Origin: Arachidicoccus ginsenosidivorans
GTDB lineage: Bacteria; Bacteroidota; Bacteroidia; Chitinophagales; Chitinophagaceae
Direction of reading: 5' to 3'
Assembly: GCF_007971385.1 (NCBI RefSeq)
Contig: NZ_CP042434.1
Coordinates: 1,302,001 to 1,366,000 of the forward strand
DNA length: 64,000 bases
Made by a program: the position numbers and the translations under genes. How positions within the stretch are numbered: the first letter of the stretch is position 1; every line of letters starts with the position of its first letter. Below the pieces are notes generated by a model that saw only the letters and a list, made by a program, of their open reading frames with translations, ran no database searches and had not been told where the DNA came from. Positions 1 through 9,782 of the stretch are shown here, one piece after another.

Positions 1-16
1 AATTAGGTGTAAAAAT
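1..16. repeat. 16-bp direct repeat, copy 1
   Basis: AATTAGGTGTAAAAAT lies at the very start of the window and recurs exactly at 1701-1716. The two copies bracket the DUF1016 gene. The repeat may extend left beyond the window. Function unknown; it could mark the edge of an inserted segment. Confidence 0.6.
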
Positions 17-301
17 GTTTTTAACTATTTTTGCTTTTTCATACAATACACTACATTTTATAGCATAAATGACTAACAATATAAGGCACGCTTTGTAAGC
101 AACCACATATATAGCGGATAAGCAACAATGCACCATTTTCGACAAACTGCCATTGCGCCGAATCGGCAAGTACATCTGCACTATTTTCCTCTCTTTTGCC
201 TCCTCACTCCTATATTGGACATCAGCGACATATAGATAAAATTGACGGGGAGTTAGGCCATCAACCACCATAATCAGCTAGTTATAGCTCCACTATAATT
301 T

Positions 302-381
302 GCTACACAGTGTGTAGCGAATCTCAATGTTCAACTGAATTGAATTGTGAACGCAATGCGCTCCAATTAAATTCAGTTGAA
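302..381. repeat. Two adjacent inverted repeats downstream of the DUF1016 gene
   Basis: GCTACACA at 302-309 pairs perfectly with TGTGTAGC at 311-318. TTCAACTGAATT at 330-341 pairs perfectly with AATTCAGTTGAA at 370-381. They fill part of the gene-free stretch 1-402, in which I otherwise see no gene. No T-run follows on either strand, so they do not look like ordinary terminators. A recombination or protein-binding site is possible. Confidence 0.5.
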
Positions 382-402
382 TTACGAACTTGGAGCCATT
401 AA

Positions 403-1427
403 TTAGTCTTCGTCACTAAGGAGCTTTTCAAGTTCTCTAGCCAATTGTTCCTTATCTGGCAAAAAAAGCTGGTATTTACTTACAAATAAATGATTATTGA
501 TATTTCAGTAGCATATTCTACCAATATATGATCTTTAAATGCACCTAAAACAATTCCAATTGGGGGATTATCGTCTTGAGAGTTTTCCTCTTTTTTGAAA
601 TAATTTAGGTACATATTCATCTGGCCAATATCATTGTACTCAATTTCGCCACGCTTCAAATCTATAAGCACGAAGCATTTCAATTTATAATGATAAAAAA
701 CAAGGTCGACGTAAAAATTGCGATTTGATAACGTTATTCTATATTGTCTCCCTATAAATGCGAAGCCCTTCCCAAGTTCAAGCAAAAATGCTTCGAGATT
801 AGATATTAATTTTTCTTCTAATTCACTTTCTAGAAATCGATGTTTTTCAGGAATGCCAACAAATTCAAAAACATAAGGTTGTTTAATTATATCTGATGGC
901 TGGTTAATTTCAGCACCTTTGTTAGCAATTGCTAATACGCCCTCCTTATCCTTGCTCAAAGCAACCCTATGAAATAGCATAGATTTCATCTGACGTTTTA
1001 ACTCTCTAACACTCCAATTTTCTTTTTCACATTGTTTTGTATAAAACTCAATTTCTAAATTGTGCTCAGACTTTAAAATTTCGAAATAATGACTCCAACT
1101 TAATTTGTGAGACACCGTCTCACAAATTGGGAAAGACAAATAAAATTTACGCATATATGTTAAATTGGAGCGACTAAATCCCTTTCCATACTCTTGTTTT
1201 AAGTCCGTAGAAAGTCTTTCCAGTAATAAACTTCCATATTCTGATTTAACCTTACCACTTTGTTCAAATTCAACAATATGTTGTCCTATATGCCAATATG
1301 TTTGAACTAAAATACTATTCACTGCATACCCGGCATTTGACCGACCCTCATTAAATAGATTTCCTATTTGTTGTTTTAAATGATTATAATCCTTAGGCGA
1401 ATAAACCTCCCGACGCTTTTCTTTCAT
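403..1427 (-). CDS. DUF1016 (YhcG-like) PDDEXK nuclease domain protein, apparent frameshift near the 3' end
   Basis: The N-terminal half has the DUF1016_N pattern (YAVNSILVQTYWHIGQHIVEFEQ, split across the helices) and the C-terminal half the PDDEXK-like core, with FYVDLVFYH and VLIDLKRGE carrying the D and D-x-K type residues. As written, the frame stops at 480. One extra base in the TTT run at 503-505 restores the usual C-terminus (LFVSKYQLFLPDKEQLA) and a stop at 403, giving 341 aa. I chose the ATG at 1427 (MKEKRREVY) because the upstream in-frame extension to 1490 is hydrophobic and unlike the family. Such proteins occur with restriction-modification and mobile DNA; the substrate is not known here. 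No partner methylase is visible in the window. Confidence 0.8.
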
Positions 1428-1559
1428 ATTTATAAAATAACAAGTAAAAAGAATGAATAAACTCAATCTGGATTTATTAGGACTTAACATTAGCCAATAA
1501 AAAATACAATAAATTATAAAAACAAATGTAGGTGTAGAGGAACTTACTAAATATTAATA

Positions 1560-1609
1560 TTTGTACTGGCCAAAATCAGTACAAAGGTACTAAAATAATT
1601 CAAACCAAT
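1560..1609 (-). promoter_or_regulatory. Putative promoter of the DUF1016 gene with overlapping inverted repeat
   Basis: On the minus strand, TACCTTTG (1589 to 1582) fits the Bacteroidota -7 element TAnnTTTG, with a TTG-type upstream element near 1605-1609. A perfect inverted repeat, TTTGTACTG at 1560-1568 and CAGTACAAA at 1577-1585, overlaps the expected transcription start, so it could be an operator for autoregulation. Confidence 0.4.
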
Positions 1610-1700
1610 TTTATTATCGAGATAATATTTTCTATCTTATTTGCCAATACAGTATGTTCAACTATATTGATTATCACAATTATACAAGGATACTGGTGTA

Positions 1701-1716
1701 AATTAGGTGTAAAAAT
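1701..1716. repeat. 16-bp direct repeat, copy 2
   Basis: Exact copy of the 16 bases at 1-16, placed between the DUF1016 gene and the toxin gene. Confidence 0.6.
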
Positions 1717-1859
1717 AATTACAAATTATTTAGTAAAAACGAAAATAACCTTAAATTAATAAGCTAAAGACACTAAACATATTTCTAAAAAACAACTAAA
1801 ACTATATACCATTTTTGCTACAATAAGTGCCAACTATATTTACTAAATTTGCCAAGTAA

Positions 1860-2429
1860 ATGGATAATAAAAAAATTTATGTGATAGCAGGCTGTAATGG
1901 TGCGGGCAAAACAACCGCATCCTTTACTATATTACCTGATATTTTAGACTGTAAAGAATTTATCAATGCAGATGAAATAGCTCGTGGCCTCTCTCCTTTT
2001 CAGCCTGAAAAGGTTGCTGTAGAGGCGGGACGAATCATGTTGAACAGAATAAACGAACTTATTGCGGACAATGAAAATTTCGCTTTTGAGACCACTTTAG
2101 CAACAAGAAGTTATAAAAGTAAAATATTGGAGGCTAAAGAAAAAGGTTATACTGTAATTTTATTATTCTTTTGGTTACATTCTGTGGATTTAGCTATCAA
2201 ACGAGTCAATAACAGAGTTACTGAAGGAGGTCACTTTATAGAGCCAGAAGTTATTAAAAGAAGATATCTAAGAGGCATTAAAAACTTAAACAAATTGTAT
2301 TTACCAATTGTCGATCAAGCATTCATATATGACAATACAGATGGGAACAATGAGATGGTAGCAGAAAAAGAATTCAAGGGTTCTTTGAAGATTTTAAATA
2401 AAGAAATTTATAATTTAATAATACAATAA
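1860..2429 (+). CDS. Zeta-toxin-like P-loop kinase
   Basis: 189 aa. A Walker A motif (GCNGAGKTT, residues 11-19) opens the protein, followed by INADEIARGLSPF and FAFETTLATRSY, which match the substrate-binding and ETT regions of zeta-toxin family P-loop proteins, then an arginine-rich lid region (VNNRVTEGGH). Zeta toxins phosphorylate UDP-N-acetylglucosamine; this shorter chromosomal type has not been assigned a target. The next gene follows after one base, the usual layout of a toxin-antitoxin pair with the small protein second. TAAATTTG at 1844-1851 resembles a Bacteroidota -7 box but sits very close to the ATG. The region is clearly richer in AT than the core genes further right, suggesting acquisition by transfer. 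Confidence 0.8.
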   Translation: MDNKKIYVIAGCNGAGKTTASFTILPDILDCKEFINADEIARGLSPFQPEKVAVEAGRIMLNRINELIADNENFAFETTLATRSYKSKILEAKEKGYTVILLFFWLHSVDLAIKRVNNRVTEGGHFIEPEVIKRRYLRGIKNLNKLYLPIVDQAFIYDNTDGNNEMVAEKEFKGSLKILNKEIYNLIIQ

Positions 2430-2430
2430 T

Positions 2431-2628
2431 ATGGATAATAATACAAGCGAAGATTTACAACAAAAACTTCAACGCGGACTTGAATTAGCTTTTCAAAGAC
2501 TTTTGGAATTTAAAAAACAAAAGAAGAGTCCGCTTATTATTATGAAGGATAATAAAATTATTGAAGTATCAGCAGAAGAGTTTATCAAAAATCGATCTGC
2601 ATATCATAAACCCAAACCAGCCGTCTAA
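2431..2628 (+). CDS. Small protein following the zeta-like toxin, probable antitoxin
   Basis: 65 aa, with a helical, charged first half (DLQQKLQRGLELAFQRLLEF) and a short strand-rich tail (PLIIMKDNKIIEVSAEEF). It starts one base after the toxin stop, so translation is probably coupled. I recognise no named family. The antitoxin role is inferred from position and size. Confidence 0.65.
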   Translation: MDNNTSEDLQQKLQRGLELAFQRLLEFKKQKKSPLIIMKDNKIIEVSAEEFIKNRSAYHKPKPAV

Positions 2629-2771
2629 AAAAGCAGGCGGATGTGGATTTCAGAATTTAAAATATCAATTATAGGGGTACAAATTTTTTGAAATTGATTT
2701 ATAATTATTCAAGTATTTGATTATCAACTGTTTGCCAATACATAATATTAAATAGATATGATCTAAAATTT

Positions 2772-3422
2772 CTACATCATTACCCAATATCCTATAAACT
2801 GGCACAGAATTCCAATAACAAGCCCAAGATTAATCTCAAATAAACTATGTTCACTAAGTGCCATTCGTGCAGAACACACAATCCCGGCAATTAAAGTTAT
2901 GACTGTAATATCCAGTCCGTAATTATTTTGATATAATAAATAGGTAAGGATCACCCCAGCTAAGGCGCCACCTACCCCCATGGCATGCATACTAATCTTG
3001 ACAAAGTTATTTAGGATCAAACCGGGTACAGTCGCCAAAAAAATCCCAAAATAGAAGAATTTAAGCGCAGAAGCTTGATCTGTAAAATTTCTGCTGAGAT
3101 ACCACATCCACCAATAAAATATCATAGTGGCGATATAAGGAATAATCCTTTCTTTCTGGTTTCTAAGATGCATACTTTTAGCAAAACCCAATTTCCAGAG
3201 AAGAAAAACAGTAAAGGCCGGAAAAAATGCGGTTGTCATAAAAACACCGATTTCCCTAAGGGTAAGTTCATGGCCTTCCAGGCCAATAAATTCATAGGGA
3301 AACCTTTTTACCATCCAAAGGAATATATAGGTAGGTATAAACAATGGATGAAACACATAAGACAATACTTTTGCCAATATTCTAATAACTGCAGACTGCC
3401 GCTGGATTACATTTTCCGCCAT
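2772..3422 (-). CDS. Integral membrane protein, PAP2-like
   Basis: 216 aa with about six hydrophobic segments. The stretch KISMHAMGVGG resembles the K-x-S-x-H-x-x-G part of PAP2-type phosphatases, but the full triple motif is not evident, so enzymatic activity is uncertain. The start ATG lies two bases after the rpoN stop, so the two genes are almost certainly co-transcribed. Confidence 0.6.
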   Translation of the reverse strand: MAENVIQRQSAVIRILAKVLSYVFHPLFIPTYIFLWMVKRFPYEFIGLEGHELTLREIGVFMTTAFFPAFTVFLLWKLGFAKSMHLRNQKERIIPYIATMIFYWWMWYLSRNFTDQASALKFFYFGIFLATVPGLILNNFVKISMHAMGVGGALAGVILTYLLYQNNYGLDITVITLIAGIVCSARMALSEHSLFEINLGLVIGILCQFIGYWVMM

Positions 3423-3424
3423 AT

Positions 3425-4917
3425 CTATAATTGAATTCTTAACCGGGCCACTGGAATATTTAATTGCTCTCTGTATTTAGCCACGGTCCTGCGTGCAATA
3501 TTATAGCCTTTTTCTTGTAAAATCTCGGTTAATTTCTCATCACTGAATGGTTTTTGTTTATCCTCTCCTTCTATGACATCACTCAAAATCTTTTTCACCT
3601 CACGTGTAGATACTTCCTCACCGCTTTCCGTGCTTAACGACTCGCTGAAGAAGAACTTCAGTCGATAGGTCCCGAATTCAGTCTGAACAAACTTACTATT
3701 GGCAACCCGGCTTACCGTGGAGATATCCAGATCAATCATCTCTGCGATATCTTTGAGAATCATTGGCTTTAAAGTAGTCTCGTCACCAGTCATGAAAAAT
3801 TCTTCCTGATATTCCATAATCGCACCCATCGTACTCAGCAAAGTATGCTGACGCTGTTTGATCATATCAATAAACCATTTGGCAGAATCAATTTTTTGTT
3901 TGATAAACAAGATGGCTTCCTTTTGTCTTTTGTCCTTCTTATCCCCTTTATCATAATCTCGAAGCATGTCTCTATATCCATCGCTGATACGCAGATCAGG
4001 TGCATTCTTCGCATTCAGGGATAGTTCCAGTTCTCCATTATTATTAAATATGAAAAAGTCAGGTACAATATAACTCATAGCTTTGTTTACCTCACCTACC
4101 CCCCACCTGGTTTGGGGTTAAGCCGAATAATAGCCCCTATAGCAGATTTAAGCTGCTGTTCGGTGATACCAAGGCCTCTTTGGATCTTCTCATAATGTTT
4201 TTTAGTAAACTCATCAAAATATCTGGTCAATATCCGGATGGCCACCTGGGCAGGCGCTTCTGCATCTGGGCCTAACCTGCCCAGTTGAAGTAATAGACAT
4301 TCCTGTAAATCCCGTGCACAGATACCCGCAGGATCAAATTGTTGGATTTTTTCAATGATAAGTTCCACCTCCTGTTCATTAGAATCTATATTCTGCCTGA
4401 AAGCCAGGTCATTAACGATGGAAGCTAGCTCCCTTCTGAGGTAGCCATCATCGTCAATACTACCTATAATTTGTTCAGCTATTACAGATTCCTTATCCGA
4501 CAAGGACAGCATACCTAACTGTGTTTTTAAGGTTTCATGGAGGCTACTTTCTACCTTAAAGGGAATATTCTGCTTATCCTCTGCTTCCTGATAACCATCT
4601 GAACGAAGTTTATAATCAGCAATCTCATCATCCCCTTCACTCACATATTCAGAAATATCAATATTCTCATATTCCTGTTCACTTCCATCAGGCTCAAATT
4701 CATCTTCTTGCTGTGCATCATATTCTTCTGCAGGCAATTCTAAATCATCTTGCGCGTCTTCTTCATTACTTTCTTCCAGTGCCGGATTTTCTTCCAACTC
4801 TTCTTTTATGCGCTCTTCCAGATTTGCTGTCGGAATTTGCAACAATTTCATTAGCTGAATTTGTTGTGGTGACAGCTTCTGCATGAGCTTTTGCTGTATG
4901 GTTTGACTCAGTGCCAT
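3425..4917 (-). CDS. rpoN: RNA polymerase sigma-54 factor RpoN, apparent frameshift
   Basis: The N-terminal part carries region I (QKLSPQQIQLMKLLQIP) followed by a long acidic region II. The C-terminal part carries the DNA-binding domain, ending in the RpoN box (ARRTVAKYRE). The frame breaks after LNPKPGGG at a C6 run on the plus strand (4099-4104). One extra base joins it to VGEVNKAMSYIVPDF and gives 497 aa, the normal size. As written there are two pieces, 4096-4917 and 3425-4078. Sigma-54 directs transcription from -24/-12 promoters together with AAA+ activators. The run could be phase-variable or a sequencing error; the many similar breaks nearby favour error. Confidence 0.93.
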
Positions 4918-5079
4918 AACAATGTTGTTTGCTTCAATAATAAGGTCAGTTTCATAAAACCTATTCCAAAATTACAATGATTTATGGCTAATTTTCTAAA
5001 TAAATTGTTTTATTTTAAAAAATGGCCTACTTTTTGCTAATATGGGATTTTTTCCTTATTTTAAAGGTTTTCTCAAAAA

Positions 5080-5103
5080 AAATGCTCCCTTAAAGGAGCA
5101 TTT
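5080..5103 (-). terminator. Rho-independent terminator of the 5137-5925 gene
   Basis: AAATGCTCC at 5080-5088 pairs with GGAGCATTT at 5095-5103. On the minus strand the hairpin is followed by a run of T, just after the stop of the membrane-protein gene. Confidence 0.8.
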
Positions 5104-5136
5104 GGAAGCATTGAAACCCGAAAATCATAAAAAACT

Positions 5137-5925
5137 TCAATAAATATTTTTGCCATAAGTTTCTTTAAAATGGGAAAGTAAAAGAACCAGATCAATTTTG
5201 CGGATATTTAATTGAAAAAGCTCAATTCTTAAAGACTGCACCTCCAAAAAGGTGTTATAGTAAAATATGGTTACACTAGAATTATTGGTGGAATCTCTGC
5301 GATTATATTGCCAATCTATAATCTTATCCCAGCCAAGACTATTATCCTGTACAATTAAAGCCTCTGGCGTAAATTCCATGGCGATACCGCCACTGCGGAA
5401 AAAATTATAATTACCAAATAAGTACCCAAAAGAAATACACATCAGACCCAAAATTGCAATTAGGGCAGTATCACTGGCATTGAGTGATAAAAGCAAATTG
5501 GCGGCGTATACGCCCAATAAATAGACCCCAACGGTCGCCCAGATGATATAATCATGGGTCCTTCTGGTCCCTATTTTGGTATTGAGTCCATTCTCCCGAA
5601 TAAAGCTATCCACCTGGTTCTGTTTTTGCGCTTTGGGAACGGCTCTTTCCGCCGGCTGTTCCATCAGAATATTTTCTGAAAGATGAATCTTTTCCAATAC
5701 TTGCCAAAAGAGGTTCTTATATCTGGAATGTTTAATACGGGAATAGATGATTTTATCCTTAAAGATGTAAACCAGAAACAAAATGGCGGAAACACCTAAA
5801 AGATAAAAATTAACATGTATCTGCGTATCATCAGTACCTACTAAGGATAGTACCATTAATAAAAATGCACACAATACGAACACACTCGAATATTCCACAA
5901 AGCGGATACTGTTTTTGACACTCAT
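5137..5925 (-). CDS. Hypothetical membrane protein
   Basis: 262 aa. Two hydrophobic helices near the N-terminus (about residues 14-28 and 38-55), a charged linker, two more helices around residues 128-172, then a soluble C-terminal domain with PH-like character (ALIVQDNSLGWDKIIDWQY). I recognise no named family. It is a single-gene unit with its own terminator. Confidence 0.6.
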   Translation of the reverse strand: MSVKNSIRFVEYSSVFVLCAFLLMVLSLVGTDDTQIHVNFYLLGVSAILFLVYIFKDKIIYSRIKHSRYKNLFWQVLEKIHLSENILMEQPAERAVPKAQKQNQVDSFIRENGLNTKIGTRRTHDYIIWATVGVYLLGVYAANLLLSLNASDTALIAILGLMCISFGYLFGNYNFFRSGGIAMEFTPEALIVQDNSLGWDKIIDWQYNRRDSTNNSSVTIFYYNTFLEVQSLRIELFQLNIRKIDLVLLLSHFKETYGKNIY

Positions 5926-6136
5926 TTAAGAAAGTTTTAAATTCAAATAAGCATTGGCCCTATTCTCTGTTAAAAAAGTTTTCATAAATATAATATGAAT
6001 CCCCATTAGGATAGTAACAATTTATGCACAAATGACGACTCAAACGTTTGCGTAACAAAAATAATTCACGACTTTGGCTTTATTTTAACATTTATAACAC
6101 CGCCTGACACTCATTTAAAATCCGCTGGAACATTGA

Positions 6137-6655
6137 TCAGCCAACTATTCCATAACGATCTTTCAATAATTTTATATGGTATAGTGTATGGCCAAAGCTG
6201 ATAAATATCCAACTTCGGCAGGTTGTTTTGTTCCCTGCAACCAGTCCAGTATTCATCAACGCCTCCTTATCAAAAGAGCGGAAAAGAATATTGTAATCAG
6301 CCTGCATGGCCAAAAACTCTTCCTGTAAATCACTGAATGCCCGGTATTTAGACCTTTGAAAACTGGCAAACTGATCTTGGTCGACGCCTGGTAGATCCTC
6401 CTTGACTCCCCTGGCAATGCTTAGCGCCCGGTAGGCAAAAACCCTTTCCATATCAATAATATGCTGCAGCACTTCTTTAACATTCCATTTACCAAGTGCG
6501 TAGCTGAAAGATGATTTTTCATCAGGTATCCTTTCAATAAAATCCATTAAATAAGGACTATGGTTCGAAATGAGCTCATTGACCGTTTCTCCACGCGTTA
6601 GCGAGACATAAGGCTCAAAGTGGGAGCTATACTCACTTGTTTCAATTCTGGACAT
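6137..6655 (-). CDS. DinB family protein
   Basis: 172 aa four-helix-bundle protein of the DinB/YfiT type. HIIDMERVFAYR in the second helix and GHTLYHIKLLKDRYG near the C-terminus supply the histidines that usually bind a metal in this superfamily. Members often act as bacillithiol or glutathione-type transferases, but the substrate cannot be told. It is divergent from gldC. Confidence 0.75.
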   Translation of the reverse strand: MSRIETSEYSSHFEPYVSLTRGETVNELISNHSPYLMDFIERIPDEKSSFSYALGKWNVKEVLQHIIDMERVFAYRALSIARGVKEDLPGVDQDQFASFQRSKYRAFSDLQEEFLAMQADYNILFRSFDKEALMNTGLVAGNKTTCRSWIFISFGHTLYHIKLLKDRYGIVG

Positions 6656-6760
6656 ATAGATTCAATTTTGGTTTAAAGGTAAGCCAGTTGGACCAAAAGC
6701 TTTCTATCGGCCTTACATAGACATTCTAACAGTTTAAGCCGCAAATTGTAATAATAAAAT

Positions 6761-6768
6761 TACCTTTG
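6761..6768 (+). promoter_or_regulatory. Putative -7 promoter element of gldC
   Basis: TACCTTTG fits the Bacteroidota -7 consensus TAnnTTTG and lies 34 bases before the gldC start. The upstream TTTG element at the ideal spacing is not clear. Confidence 0.45.
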
Positions 6769-6802
6769 TGCGGCCTATTTATAATAACATAAAAGACAAT
6801 CC

Positions 6803-7159
6803 ATGATTAAATCAACTATTCAGATAGATGTTGAATTAGATAAGGACCGTGTTCCTGAAAATATTTACTGGAGTACCACTGACCGGGAAAAGCAACAACA
6901 AAAAGCAAGGGCAATGTTACTGGCATTCTGGGACGCTGCAGATAAAAGTGCACTCAGAATTGATTTATGGACCAAGGATATGATGGTGGATGAAATGGCA
7001 GATTTCTTTTACCAGACCCTGATGACGATGGGTGACACATTAGCCAGATCCGTTAATCAGCAGGAGCTGGTGGATGATATGAAAGGTTTCGCCAAGGATT
7101 TTTACCAAAAATTCCGCAAATTACAGCTGGAACAAAATAAAATTGATGCAAAAGAGTAG
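6803..7159 (+). CDS. gldC: Gliding motility protein GldC
   Basis: 118 aa, matching the GldC family in length and in the conserved stretches IQIDVELDKDRVPENIYW, LAFWDAADKSALRIDLWTK and VDEMADFFYQTL. GldC supports gliding motility in Flavobacterium; many non-gliding Bacteroidota keep it. It leads a set of forward genes with the YqeY and CvpA proteins. Confidence 0.9.
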   Translation: MIKSTIQIDVELDKDRVPENIYWSTTDREKQQQKARAMLLAFWDAADKSALRIDLWTKDMMVDEMADFFYQTLMTMGDTLARSVNQQELVDDMKGFAKDFYQKFRKLQLEQNKIDAKE

Positions 7160-7206
7160 TTTAGCCTTATAGCTAACGACCTAATTTAAATAAATACGTT
7201 TAGAAC

Positions 7207-7659
7207 ATGAGTTTAGAACAAGAAATTATGACACGCCTCAAGGAGGCCATGAAGACAAAAAATGAAGACGCCCTGCGTAGCTTAAGAGCCATCAAGGCAG
7301 AAATCATCAAAGCAAAAACAGAATCAGGCGCAGGCGGAGTAATTACCGAAGACGGCGAACTTAAACTTTTACAGAAGATGGCCAAACAGCGCAAGGATTC
7401 ATTAGAGATCTTTGAACAGCAAGGCAGAGCAGATTTGGCTGCGAAGGAAAAGGCAGAGCTGCTGGTCATTGAGCAGTTCTTGCCTGAACAACTCTCTGAA
7501 GATAAATTAAAAGAGATTATTCAGCAGATTATCCAACAAACCGGCGCCTCCAGCCCTGCAGATATGGGTAAGGTTATGGGAGTGGCCACCAAGCAACTCG
7601 CTGGTAAAGCAGACGGTAAAGCGATTTCTACACAGGTGAAAGCATTACTTAATAAATGA
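7207..7659 (+). CDS. GatB/YqeY domain protein
   Basis: 150 aa with the YqeY pattern: SLEQEIMTRLKEAMKTKNEDALRSLRAI at the N-terminus and GKVMGVATKQLAGKADGKAIS at the C-terminus (the tRNA-interacting tail domain shared with GatB). The function of free-standing YqeY is unsettled. It overlaps the next gene by four bases (ATGA), so translation is coupled. Confidence 0.9.
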   Translation: MSLEQEIMTRLKEAMKTKNEDALRSLRAIKAEIIKAKTESGAGGVITEDGELKLLQKMAKQRKDSLEIFEQQGRADLAAKEKAELLVIEQFLPEQLSEDKLKEIIQQIIQQTGASSPADMGKVMGVATKQLAGKADGKAISTQVKALLNK

Positions 7660-8200
7660 TCCTTGATCTGATAGCAGGGGTATTACTGGTGCTGGCAATC
7701 ATTAAGGGCTATAGCAAGGGGGCCATTCTGGCCGCATTTTCTTACGTAGCCCTGATTATTGGTATTGCAGCGGCTATGAAACTTTCTGTGGTCGTGGCTG
7801 GCTATCTGACCAGCCAGTCCATGCATGGTAAATGGCTTTCGTTTTTATCTTTTGTGATTGTTCTGGTATTGGTAATTGTGGTCATTAAACTAGTGGCCAG
7901 GATGATCGAGAAATTAATCCAGGCAGTCCTTCTGGGCTGGATCAACCGCATTTGTGGCATTATTTTGTATGCATTGGTTTATTTTACGATATATAGTGTA
8001 TTGTTATTCTATACGACTAAAATGGGACTTACAGGCCCTGAGACGATTAAGGCATCGGTAACCTATCCTTATTTTCATAATCTGGGTCCCTGGGTCATTG
8101 ATCATTTGGGGCGGTTATACCCTGGTTTAAAGACATGTTTAAACACTTGAGTGATTTTTTTGCAGAAATGGCTGCCAGATTGCCTGCCGTGGGCAACTAA
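7656..8200 (+). CDS. CvpA family membrane protein, apparent frameshift at the C-terminus
   Basis: Four hydrophobic helices of the colicin V production (CvpA) family (ILDLIAGVLLVLAIIKGYSKG at the N-terminus). As written it stops at 8150. One extra A in the AAA run at 8129-8131 gives a longer tail (DMFKHLSDFFAEMAARLPAVGN) and a stop at 8200, 181 aa in all. CvpA proteins are envelope proteins of unclear biochemical role. Confidence 0.82.
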
Positions 8201-8342
8201 TCTGGCGTTAAACGATCGTAAATATAATCAAAATCAGGGGCCATTTTGACTATATCCTGGATCATGTGCTAAAAAAAATAATATTTTCTCATTTGAATTA
8301 TGTTTATTTGTAAGTAAGAAATACCTGTACAGATATTATAAT

Positions 8343-9113
8343 ATGAGTTACGAAGTAAAACAATTAGATAAGTTTCAATATATTGATGTAGGCGAGGGAG
8401 AACCCCTGGTTTTATTTCACGGTTTGTTCGGCGCACTGAGCAATTTTGAGGATCTGATTGATCGATTTAAGGATACCCATCGGGTTATTGTACCTTTATT
8501 GCCGCTTTTTTCATTAGATCTGTTAAGTACCACGGTTGGTGGCCTGCAAAAATATGTCAACCGTTTTTTTGAAAAGTTGGATATCAGCGATATGCACCTT
8601 TTAGGGAACTCTCTGGGCGGCCATGTTGCACTGGTTCAGGTACTCAAACATCCAGAGCGGATCAAAACCCTCATTTTGACTGGAAGTTCCGGCCTTTTTG
8701 AAAACGGTATGGGAGACACTTATCCCAAAAGAGGAGACAGAGATTATATCCGTAAAAAGACAGAATTCACCTTCTATGATCCAAAAATGGCGACAGAAGA
8801 ACTTGTTAATGAAGTCTTTGAAATCACCAATAATCGCCTTAAAGTCATCAAAATCATTGCGTTGGCTAAAAGTGCTATTCGAAATAATCTTGGCCAGGAA
8901 CTAAATGGTATCCAACAGCCTACTTTATTGATCTGGGGAAAAAATGACCAGGTGACGCCACCATTTGTGGCAGAAGAGTTTCATAAACTAATCCCGAATT
9001 CTGAGTTGCATTTTATCGACAAATGTGGCCATGCGCCAATGATGGAGGTACCGGCAGAATTTAATGTATTATTAGAAGCGTTCTTAAAAAAGCATAGGTC
9101 CGAAGCAAAATAA
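8343..9113 (+). CDS. Alpha/beta hydrolase
   Basis: 256 aa alpha/beta-hydrolase fold. The nucleophile elbow is GNSLGG, the acid is in WGKNDQVTPP and the histidine in DKCGHAPMMEVP. HGLFGALSNF supplies the oxyanion-hole region. The substrate cannot be read from the sequence. It ends 12 bases before the CBS gene and is probably co-transcribed with it. Confidence 0.87.
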   Translation: MSYEVKQLDKFQYIDVGEGEPLVLFHGLFGALSNFEDLIDRFKDTHRVIVPLLPLFSLDLLSTTVGGLQKYVNRFFEKLDISDMHLLGNSLGGHVALVQVLKHPERIKTLILTGSSGLFENGMGDTYPKRGDRDYIRKKTEFTFYDPKMATEELVNEVFEITNNRLKVIKIIALAKSAIRNNLGQELNGIQQPTLLIWGKNDQVTPPFVAEEFHKLIPNSELHFIDKCGHAPMMEVPAEFNVLLEAFLKKHRSEAK

Positions 9114-9125
9114 AGAATAATTATC

Positions 9126-9782
9126 ATGTTATGCGAACAGCTCATAGTACCTGATTTTCCTACACTGTCAACCCACTTGACGGTTGCGGATGCCATGCAG
9201 GTATTTGACGACCATAACTTGTCATTTGCGCCTTTATTACAGGATGATCAGCTTTTAGGGCTTATTTCCCTGGAGGTATTGGAAGCATTGGATGAAAAGA
9301 CTGCCCTGGACGCTGTTCCGGTCAGATCAATTTTTATTAATGGCAGTCAGCATATCTATATTGCCTTAAATACCATGACTCAGGCTGGCACTGCACTGCT
9401 GCCTGTAACAAGTATTGAGCAGCAATATTTGGGCATCATTACTTACGAATCCTTATTAACGGGACTGGCACTCCTAATGGATGTGCATAAATCTGGAGGG
9501 GCTATTATTACCATCCAGATGAAGAAACTGGATTATTCACTTTCAGCCCTGACAAGATTAATTGAATCCGGTGATGCCAATATTACACAACTCAACACTT
9601 ACAGTGAGCCAGAAACGGATTTATTTTGGGTCAATATACGTCTGGACCGGATGGAAGTTTCCGATATTATCAGTACACTACAACGATATGAATACAATGT
9701 TGTGCATTTTTGGGGCAATGAACTATATGAAAATGAACTTCGCAGAAATTATGAAGCACTCATGAATTACCTTAACATTTAA
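9126..9782 (+). CDS. CBS domain protein
   Basis: 218 aa. Residues about 10-120 form a pair of CBS motifs (VADAMQVFDDHNLSFAPLLQ and GTALLPVTSIEQQYLGIITYESLL). The C-terminal part (ITIQMKKLDYSLSALTRLIESG) resembles an ACT-like domain. CBS pairs bind adenosine nucleotides and act as sensors. No catalytic domain is attached. Confidence 0.8.
   Translation: MLCEQLIVPDFPTLSTHLTVADAMQVFDDHNLSFAPLLQDDQLLGLISLEVLEALDEKTALDAVPVRSIFINGSQHIYIALNTMTQAGTALLPVTSIEQQYLGIITYESLLTGLALLMDVHKSGGAIITIQMKKLDYSLSALTRLIESGDANITQLNTYSEPETDLFWVNIRLDRMEVSDIISTLQRYEYNVVHFWGNELYENELRRNYEALMNYLNI

Noticed and set aside
4096-4107. Programmed frameshift in rpoN
   Set aside because: The run is not followed by a clear stimulatory structure, and fifteen similar one-base losses elsewhere favour error.
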